NCBI GenBank assembly: GCA_026388545.1
Contig: JAPLJS010000079.1
Span: 1 to 35,172 of the forward strand
Origin: Deltaproteobacteria bacterium
Lineage (GTDB): Bacteria; Desulfobacterota; Syntrophia; Syntrophales; UBA2185
DNA: 35,172 bases
Reading direction: 5' to 3'
Positions 29,850 to 35,172 of this stretch are shown one piece after another. The notes below the pieces were generated by a model. That model saw only the letters and a program-made list of their open reading frames with translations, ran no database searches and was not told where the DNA came from. The position numbers and the translations under genes were made by a program. Position 1 is the first letter of the stretch. Each line of letters opens with the position of its first letter.

Positions 29850-30205
29850 ATAAATGTGATTCTACCATATTCTTCTGTCTTATTCCAGAGGCTAACAATT
29901 AATATACGTAATACGCTTTTCCTGGTTACGTGAAAACAAATCTATGAAAAATAATAGTAATTTATAAAGATATTAATAGTTGTTGTCAAATTATTATTAA
30001 AGAATTCGGTGATTTGTATTTATTATCACAAAATACATAGTACGTATGATAAGGAATTTTGTACGGATGACGACATAATGACTGTCCTGCCTGGGTCTCA
30101 GAAATAGCCCATCAGAAGCAGCTACAAAGTACCGCAGAGACTCCTGAATATCCTCTTGCAAAGAAGAGGAATTACAGGATACTATCAAAAGAGGAATAGC
30201 GTACT
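29850..30205. other. AT-rich intergenic gap upstream of helicase operon
   Basis: The 356 bp hold no gene I can support. They separate the minus-strand accessory island from the plus-strand helicase operon, so promoters for both directions probably lie here. The right end carries the leader hairpin listed separately. Confidence 0.4.
30142..30179 (+). promoter_or_regulatory. Leader hairpin ahead of helicase gene
   Basis: TCCTG (30142-30146) and TCCTCTT (30151-30157) pair with AAGAGGA (30164-30170) and CAGGA (30175-30179), leaving a 6-nt loop and a symmetric 4-nt internal loop. It ends 26 nt before the helicase ATG and has no U-tract, so a 5'-UTR or operator role is more likely than termination. 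Confidence 0.35.
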
Positions 30206-31774
30206 ATGACAGGAAAAATTCAAAACCCGGCAGCCATCGATTTCAACCCCCAGTTTCGGAAGGCCCTTGAGTTGATGGAAGAAACGAACCGGAACGTCTT
30301 TATCACCGGCAGGGCGGGTACGGGGAAATCGACCCTGCTCAACTACTTCAAGGAACACACGGGAAAGAAGGCCGTTGTCCTTGCCCCTACCGGCGTGGCC
30401 GCAATCAATGTCGGCGGGCAGACCATTCACTCCTTTTTCGGTTTCAAGCCCGATGTGACCCTGGGGGCCATCCGTAAAAGATTTCGTGATGAAAAAAAGA
30501 ATATTTATAGAAAGCTGAAGACTATTGTCATCGATGAGGTCTCCATGGTACGGGCTGACCTCCTTGATTGCGTCGATAAATTCCTGCGCCTCAACGGTCC
30601 TGAAGAAAAATTTCCTTTTGGCGGTGTTCAGATGATCTTCATTGGCGATCTCTACCAGCTTCCGCCGGTCGTGACGGGTCATGAAAGGGAAATTTTCCGG
30701 GAGCATTACGCAACCCCTTATTTTTTCAGCGCAAAAGTCTTTGAAGATTTGGATTGGGAATTCATCGAACTGGAAAAGATCTACCGTCAGAAGGACGACG
30801 ATTTTATCCGCCTGCTCAATGCCATCCGCAACCGCACCGTGACCGATAATGATCTGGTCCTGCTCAATCAGCGTTTCGATCCCAACTTCACCGCCCCGCC
30901 CGACGCTTTTTACATTTATCTCACCACCACAAATGATTTGGCCGATCGTCTCAATGATGAGCAGCTTGCTCAATTACCCGGCAAGACATGGACGGTCCGC
31001 GGCATCATTGAAGGTGATTTCAGCAAGGAATACCTGCCGACGGCTTTAGATCTCAAACTCAAGAAGGGCGCACAGATCATGCTTCTCAATAACGATTCAT
31101 CCGGAAGATGGGTGAACGGAACGATTGGAAGGATGATCGGCATGAAAAAGGACGAAGAGAAACAGGATATCCTCATCACACGACTGGATAACGGTAAAAA
31201 AATGGAAATTACTCCCTACACATGGGAGATCTTTCGGTTTTTTCTCAAAAACGGGGAGCTTTCTTCCGAAGTGGTCGGTTCATTTACCCAGTATCCCGTA
31301 AGGCTTGCCTTTGCCGTTACGATCCATAAAAGCCAGGGAAAGACCTTTGAAAGGGCCATCATTGATGTGGGGAAAGGCACCTTCGCCCACGGCCAGATGT
31401 ATGTGGCGCTTTCCCGCTGCACTACTCTGGAAGGCATCGTCCTGATGAAACCGATACGGAAAAATCACGTTCTCATGGACTGGCAGGTGGTGAAATTCCT
31501 GACAAAGTGCCAGTACGACATTGCCGCCCGGCAGTTGCCACGGGAAGATAAAATTCAGATCATCGAGGACGCAATCAGGAATAAACAAACCCTGGAAATT
31601 GTGTACCTGAAGGCACAGGACGAAAAGACCCGCCGCCTCATCAGACCCCTTTCCGTCGGCGATATGGAATACAAAGGCCACCCTTTTATCGGCCTGGAGG
31701 CGCTCTGTATGACGCGACGGGAAAAGCGGGTCTTCAATGTGGATAAGATATTGGAAATTGTAGAATCTTCGTAA
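30206..31774 (+). CDS. PIF1-like superfamily 1 helicase with C-terminal WYL domain
   Basis: The 522-residue protein has Walker A GRAGTGKST (35-43), IDEVSM (109-114), GDLYQLPPV (motif III) and a C-terminal UvrD-like block KSQGKTFERAIIDVGKGTFAHGQMYVALSRC (about 372-403). This is the PIF1/RecD-like set of 5'-3' SF1B helicases. Residues about 460-520 (LEIVYLKAQDE...RRLIRPLSV...GLEALC) form a WYL domain, a ligand-sensing module known from transcription and defence regulators. GAGGAA precedes ATG 30206. It is 12 bp upstream of hslO and apparently co-transcribed. The role (replication, repair or nucleic-acid sensing) is not fixed. Confidence 0.9.
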   Translation: MTGKIQNPAAIDFNPQFRKALELMEETNRNVFITGRAGTGKSTLLNYFKEHTGKKAVVLAPTGVAAINVGGQTIHSFFGFKPDVTLGAIRKRFRDEKKNIYRKLKTIVIDEVSMVRADLLDCVDKFLRLNGPEEKFPFGGVQMIFIGDLYQLPPVVTGHEREIFREHYATPYFFSAKVFEDLDWEFIELEKIYRQKDDDFIRLLNAIRNRTVTDNDLVLLNQRFDPNFTAPPDAFYIYLTTTNDLADRLNDEQLAQLPGKTWTVRGIIEGDFSKEYLPTALDLKLKKGAQIMLLNNDSSGRWVNGTIGRMIGMKKDEEKQDILITRLDNGKKMEITPYTWEIFRFFLKNGELSSEVVGSFTQYPVRLAFAVTIHKSQGKTFERAIIDVGKGTFAHGQMYVALSRCTTLEGIVLMKPIRKNHVLMDWQVVKFLTKCQYDIAARQLPREDKIQIIEDAIRNKQTLEIVYLKAQDEKTRRLIRPLSVGDMEYKGHPFIGLEALCMTRREKRVFNVDKILEIVESS

Positions 31775-31786
31775 GGGAGACGGCCG

Positions 31787-32686
31787 ATGAAAAATTATAT
31801 TGTGCGCGTAATCAGTAATACATTAAACGTGCTTGGACTGGCCTGTGTGACGACCGATCTTGTCAATGAAGCCTGCCGTCTGCACGGCACTTCTCCAACC
31901 GCTTCGGCCGCGTTAGGGCGCGCGCTGACCGGGGGTGCGCTGATGGCGTCCCTGTTGAAGGACGGTCAGAGTCTGGCCCTCAAGTTTGAGGCCGACGGCC
32001 CCCTGAAGAAGATTATCGTGGAAGCGGAAAGCAGCGGCGCCGTTCGTGGGTTTGTGGGGGTCCCTGATGTCGATGTGCCGTTAAAGGAAGGAAAACTTGA
32101 TGTGCCGGGGGCTCTCGGGAGGAACGGATTCCTCACCGTGATCAAAGATACAGGGTTAAAGGAACTGTATAACGGCATTGTGCAAATACGTACCGGGGGT
32201 ATCGCAGAGGATATCGCTTTCTATTTCACCGAATCGGAGCAGATTCCTTCTGCCGTAGGATTGGGGGTATTTGTTGAACCCATGGGGGACATAAGCGCCG
32301 CCGGGGGCTTCCTGATTCAAACCCTTCCCCCGTCCGATGAACAAATAGTCGACAAGCTGGTTGCACGTCTTGAGGGCATGCCGCCCGTTACGCAGAACCT
32401 GCGCTCCGGTAAGACTCCTGAAGATATGCTGGAGATTATTTTTGAGGGGATTCCCTACCATATTCTGGAAAAGAGGGAACTCGTCCTGAAATGCACGTGC
32501 AGTAGGGAAAGGATCGAGCGTGTCCTCATATCCCTCGGGAAAAAAGATATCGCCGACATGATTGCCGCACAAGGCGAGGCAGAGGTGGACTGCGAATTCT
32601 GCCGTACAAAGTATCACTTCAACCGGGCTGAGCTTGAACAGCTCCTGCAGGAAATGGGAGAGGTGAGCGAAAACGGTGATCGTTAA
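31787..32686 (+). CDS. hslO: Redox-regulated chaperone Hsp33
   Basis: This 299-residue protein matches Hsp33: the N-terminal domain with [26 protein letters not shown] (29-54), and the C-terminal zinc-binding cysteines CTC at 236-238 and CEFC at 269-272. When oxidised, it loses zinc, dimerises and holds unfolding proteins in the cytoplasm. GGGAG precedes the ATG. It is downstream of the helicase gene and overlaps the convergent small gene by 4 nt. Confidence 0.95.
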   Translation: MKNYIVRVISNTLNVLGLACVTTDLVNEACRLHGTSPTASAALGRALTGGALMASLLKDGQSLALKFEADGPLKKIIVEAESSGAVRGFVGVPDVDVPLKEGKLDVPGALGRNGFLTVIKDTGLKELYNGIVQIRTGGIAEDIAFYFTESEQIPSAVGLGVFVEPMGDISAAGGFLIQTLPPSDEQIVDKLVARLEGMPPVTQNLRSGKTPEDMLEIIFEGIPYHILEKRELVLKCTCSRERIERVLISLGKKDIADMIAAQGEAEVDCEFCRTKYHFNRAELEQLLQEMGEVSENGDR

Positions 32687-32922
32687 GTGCGGATGGACCA
32701 GGTGTCAAAAAGGGAGAGATAGCGGAGGATAAAGAACTGGCCATCGGTGGTTTTTACCTTGAAATAGTCTATTTCCGGTCGGGTCGGATCCAGTCCCCCC
32801 TCGTACCAGCGATCAACAATCTCTTCCGCTTCCCAGCGGCGTCCCTGATAGGTAAAGGCTACGGGGCGTTCGTTGGCCTTGTAGCCGCTGTAGCATTCAA
32901 CGTGTATTCGTTCGTCGGGCAT
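32683..32922 (-). CDS. Small conserved protein of unknown function
   Basis: This 79-residue protein has [26 protein letters not shown] near 18-43, then [23 protein letters not shown], giving a compact beta-rich fold with conserved Trp residues. I associate this pattern with short conserved cytoplasmic proteins in Deltaproteobacteria, but no function is known to me. No ribosome site is visible at ATG 32922. It is convergent with hslO. Confidence 0.65.
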   Translation of the reverse strand: MPDERIHVECYSGYKANERPVAFTYQGRRWEAEEIVDRWYEGGLDPTRPEIDYFKVKTTDGQFFILRYLSLFDTWSIRT

Positions 32923-33033
32923 ATGAGAAATCTTTGAAGGACTTATACCTTACTTGCGGTGCGGTGAAAAGAGAGAACTCACCTGAATCGCACGCGACAC
33001 TTAAAAGACTATCTTCCGATCGTATTGTGTACG

Positions 33034-33930
33034 TCACGGTTGTTTCAGAAAATCAAGGACCTTTCTATTTACCATCTCCGCCTGCACAATTGTTAAGTCG
33101 TGACCGGCATTGGGAATAATCTCTGCTTTTATCCGGGGCGCCACTCTGTTGAGGCGTTGTATGGCTTTTTGGGCGGAATAGAGCTTTTCGTTCTCACCGA
33201 CTAAATAAAGTGCAGGCACGGTGATGCCCTGTAATTCGTTATCATTCAGAACCGTCGGATTAACCAGGCGCCTTGGCTTAAAGCACCGCACCGCCATAAA
33301 CGTATCATCCGCCATTTCTTCTGCTATTATCCGGCCGGCTTCATCTTTGTGTACCAAATCCTCTGCCAGCCAGTGCATAAAACTTCTGGCAAAGGAGCGA
33401 TGGGGCAAGAAACTGAGAATTGCGCGCATTATCCACACCAGCCGCACGGGTAACACTGTAAAAGCCGGCGCTAATAAGACAATTTTATTGAGCCGGTTTG
33501 GAAAGCGGAGCGCGCACAGGCTTGTCAGCCAGCCTCCGTAAGACAGACCCATAAGATTGATAGTGTCTCCAAGCGCAAGAGCGTTAAACGACTCGTCAAG
33601 CCAGTTCACAAAATCATCCGGGCTTTTGATGGGTCGCGTGTATACACTTCGCCCATAGTCATAAATATTGTCCACCGCATAGGTTTTATAAAACTCTGAT
33701 AAAGCTTTTATGTTTGGTATCCATTGCAGCGAATTGCCGCTGCCTCCGTGCAATAATACCAGCGGTGGAGCGCCGTCGGGCCCGCTGATGCGCACAAACG
33801 TTTGACCGTAAGAAGTATCTCCCATTCTCGATTCCGATGGAACGGGCCACTTCTTCGCCCTCATATCGTATAACTTCAGATATTGTTCTTTTGCTTCCGC
33901 TGATCGAAAAGGGTGAAAGGGCGGCAGCAT
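33034..33930 (-). CDS. Alpha/beta hydrolase fold protein
   Basis: The 298-residue protein has an HGGSGNSLQW oxyanion region (61-70), nucleophile elbow GLSYGGW with Ser130, VGENEKL near the acid position and AGHDLTIVQAEM with the catalytic His near 279. There is no signal peptide. It resembles esterase/peptidase-type carboxylesterases, and the substrate is unknown. AAGAAGG precedes ATG 33930. It begins 3 nt after the stop of the SAM methyltransferase gene, so both are one operon. Confidence 0.85.
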   Translation of the reverse strand: MLPPFHPFRSAEAKEQYLKLYDMRAKKWPVPSESRMGDTSYGQTFVRISGPDGAPPLVLLHGGSGNSLQWIPNIKALSEFYKTYAVDNIYDYGRSVYTRPIKSPDDFVNWLDESFNALALGDTINLMGLSYGGWLTSLCALRFPNRLNKIVLLAPAFTVLPVRLVWIMRAILSFLPHRSFARSFMHWLAEDLVHKDEAGRIIAEEMADDTFMAVRCFKPRRLVNPTVLNDNELQGITVPALYLVGENEKLYSAQKAIQRLNRVAPRIKAEIIPNAGHDLTIVQAEMVNRKVLDFLKQP

Positions 33931-33933
33931 ACA

Positions 33934-34719
33934 TTACCTTCTTACTCTCGCGACGTAGAATCGACTGACGTACTCGCTCTCCACGAGCCCGCCGTGCTGT
34001 TTAATCAACTCCCGTATATCCGCCAGTACCTTCCACCGCGCCTCATCCGTCAGACGCTGTATCGGCGAATAGGTATTGAGCAGCTTCACGTATCTCTCCT
34101 CATTGTACGTCTCCCGCCACGGATAGCGCCTCACAATTACTTCTCCAAACAAATCCGAGCCCTTAATTTCCTCCACCGTTTCCCTTTCCAGTTCCTCCGG
34201 CGGCGTACTTTTCATCTGCAACAACTGCGGCACTCCCTCCCGATACACCTTCTCAGCCGCCTGAAAGAATTTCGACTTCCCTCCATGATGGCCGTTCCAG
34301 AACAATGCTATTGATCCTCCATTCTTCAATGCGGCAGCGGTTTTGACTAGCCTGATTTCGGGAGATATCCAGTGAAACGCTTCTGCGCAAATGGCCAGGT
34401 CAAACGCCTTATCCTTAAGAGGCCACTCCTCGAACGCAATGTTCCGAACTTGAACTCCGGGATAGGGCCTACAATGTTCGGCTGCGAGCCGGACCGGATT
34501 TGCCCCCAGCTCCAGGCAGAGCATCGTGTACCCGCGCCGGGCAAATGGCAAGGTTGCCTTTCCCGTCCCGCATCCGATTTCAAGAATAGTTCCTCCTGAA
34601 GGGATTTCGGATAACGAGACAACATCCTCAATCAGTTGTTCCGGGTATCCGGGCCGAATCTCGTCATATATCTTAGCCACGTCATTGAAGGTTGTCCTCA
34701 ATTCTCTGTCAATGGACAC
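33934..34719 (-). CDS. Class I SAM-dependent methyltransferase (type 11)
   Basis: The 261-residue protein carries a Rossmann motif ILEIGCGTGKATLPFA (45-60), LELGANPVRLA in strand 2, AFDLAICAEAFHWISPE (motif with Phe-His-Trp, about 104-120) and GGSIALFWNGHHG. This is the pattern of many small-molecule methyltransferases of the UbiE/type 11 group. The GTG at 34719 is chosen because GAGGAA lies 8 nt upstream. The substrate is unknown. It is co-transcribed with the alpha/beta hydrolase. Confidence 0.88.
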   Translation of the reverse strand: MSIDRELRTTFNDVAKIYDEIRPGYPEQLIEDVVSLSEIPSGGTILEIGCGTGKATLPFARRGYTMLCLELGANPVRLAAEHCRPYPGVQVRNIAFEEWPLKDKAFDLAICAEAFHWISPEIRLVKTAAALKNGGSIALFWNGHHGGKSKFFQAAEKVYREGVPQLLQMKSTPPEELERETVEEIKGSDLFGEVIVRRYPWRETYNEERYVKLLNTYSPIQRLTDEARWKVLADIRELIKQHGGLVESEYVSRFYVARVRR

Positions 34720-34781
34720 TCTCGCTGTTCCTCGTTTGTTGAGCTATTTTATCGGGTGTGATACCAAATTGCCATCATCTC

Positions 34782-34843
34782 ATTGCGGGAAGCGAAGCGA
34801 CGTGGCAACCTAATATATTGAGATTGCTTAACTTTGCTCGCAA
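34782..34843. repeat. REP-like intergenic repeat (ATTGCG...CGCAAT)
   Basis: The sequence from ATTGCGGGAAGCGAAGCG to GAGATTGC...GCTCGCAAT is a diverged copy of a widespread bacterial palindromic intergenic repeat (often ATTGCGAGCGAAGCGAAGC...). Outer arms and an inner GCAA/TTGC pair are only partly complementary here. It sits in the 231-bp space between the methyltransferase gene start and the partial gene at the right edge; nothing else is seen there. Confidence 0.6.
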
Positions 34844-34950
34844 TAACCATGTATCATAAATAGCGTTTAAAAACACAACTTGGTTTGAGATGAGCCACGC
34901 GTGGTATAAAGTTGAACACGGCAGGAATGGTTCCTCAGTCACTGGCCCTT

Positions 34951-35172
34951 TTAGAACAGGACAAGCTGCGTTGCTGACATTACTCTAGTTAAAAAATAGA
35001 TCATTAGTGCTACATATACGAGGGTCGATACGGCGTGTCTCAAGAAATAACGGGAAAAGATTCTATTTTCGGACAGGCATCTCCATGTGTACAGTATACC
35101 CACCTGCAAGAGATAGAGCGTATAGCCAAGTACAGTCAAGATTTTAGCAGCGATTCCCCAGTTACCGAAGTA
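34951..35172 (-). CDS. C-terminal fragment of a membrane protein, entering from right edge
   Basis: The minus frame is open from the window edge to TAA at 34951 (73 residues, including an upstream in-frame stretch YFGNWGIAAKI before a TTG that could pass as a start). Two hydrophobic stretches (about 12-32 and 51-68) flank a basic loop RCLSENRIFSRYFLRH. It is probably the last two helices of a larger membrane protein. Family not recognised. Confidence 0.5.
   Translation of the reverse strand, partial: YFGNWGIAAKILTVLGYTLYLLQVGILYTWRCLSENRIFSRYFLRHAVSTLVYVALMIYFLTRVMSATQLVLF

Noticed and set aside
1-35172. CRISPR arrays, tRNA or rRNA genes
   Set aside because: No regularly spaced repeats, tRNA cloverleaf-like segments or rRNA signatures were noticed by eye; a tRNAscan-SE/Infernal run would settle this.

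Overview
The window looks like a mostly chromosomal stretch from an anaerobic, deltaproteobacterial-type (Desulfobacterota, perhaps Syntrophales-like) genome. That is an inference from gene content: an ADP-forming acyl-CoA synthetase, a desulforedoxin-like zinc/iron protein, pyruvoyl arginine decarboxylase, small zinc-ribbon proteins, and a glutaredoxin-like protein that makes sense only if UGA is read as selenocysteine. No rRNA, tRNA or CRISPR array was seen.

Layout. Bases 1-1649 hold the 5' third or less of a very large cyclic beta-1,2-glucan synthase (NdvB-type), minus strand, cut by the window edge. Bases 1.8-2.3 kb hold a coding remnant, a small hydrophobic ORF and an excellent integron-type attC site, which together look like a solitary gene cassette. 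From 2.5 to 20.1 kb the content is ordinary chromosome: zinc-ribbon protein, TPR protein, amidohydrolase, desulforedoxin-like protein with a histone-like Ala/Lys tail, an operon-like run (arginine decarboxylase, exported-looking Pcm, membrane spermidine-synthase-like protein, alpha/beta hydrolase), a Do-type protease, a cyclic-nucleotide-binding protein coupled to a two-selenocysteine glutaredoxin-like protein, an NlpC/P60 lipoprotein, acyl-CoA synthetase, ElbB, TruA, AlkD-like repair protein and an MDR oxidoreductase.

From about 20.2 to 30 kb the window becomes an accessory island read almost wholly on the minus strand. It holds a small lipoprotein, a broken nucleotidyltransferase gene, a MazEF-type toxin-antitoxin pair, an SRPBCC protein, an iron-sulfur flavoprotein-like reductase, an FMN-binding oxidoreductase, an Mrr-type membrane nuclease with a zinc ribbon, a HEPN/Abi-like protein, a second PD-(D/E)XK nuclease, and a PaeR7I/XhoI-like restriction enzyme with an adjacent methyltransferase. 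Between these genes lie attC-like sites, a 160-bp direct repeat pair and other repeat debris. Several genes have the cassette arrangement (ORF, then attC just after the stop), suggesting a sedentary array of gene cassettes without a visible integrase.

From 30.2 kb the core-like content resumes: a PIF1-type helicase with a C-terminal WYL domain, Hsp33, a small conserved protein, an alpha/beta hydrolase and a SAM methyltransferase. A REP-like repeat follows, and the 3' end of a membrane protein enters from the right edge.

The most noteworthy items are the gene at 12162-12377, with two in-frame UGA codons each followed by a SECIS-like hairpin at the expected spacing, and the scattered attC-like sites that organise a defence-rich cassette island. 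All homology statements come from recognising motifs by eye; no database search was run.
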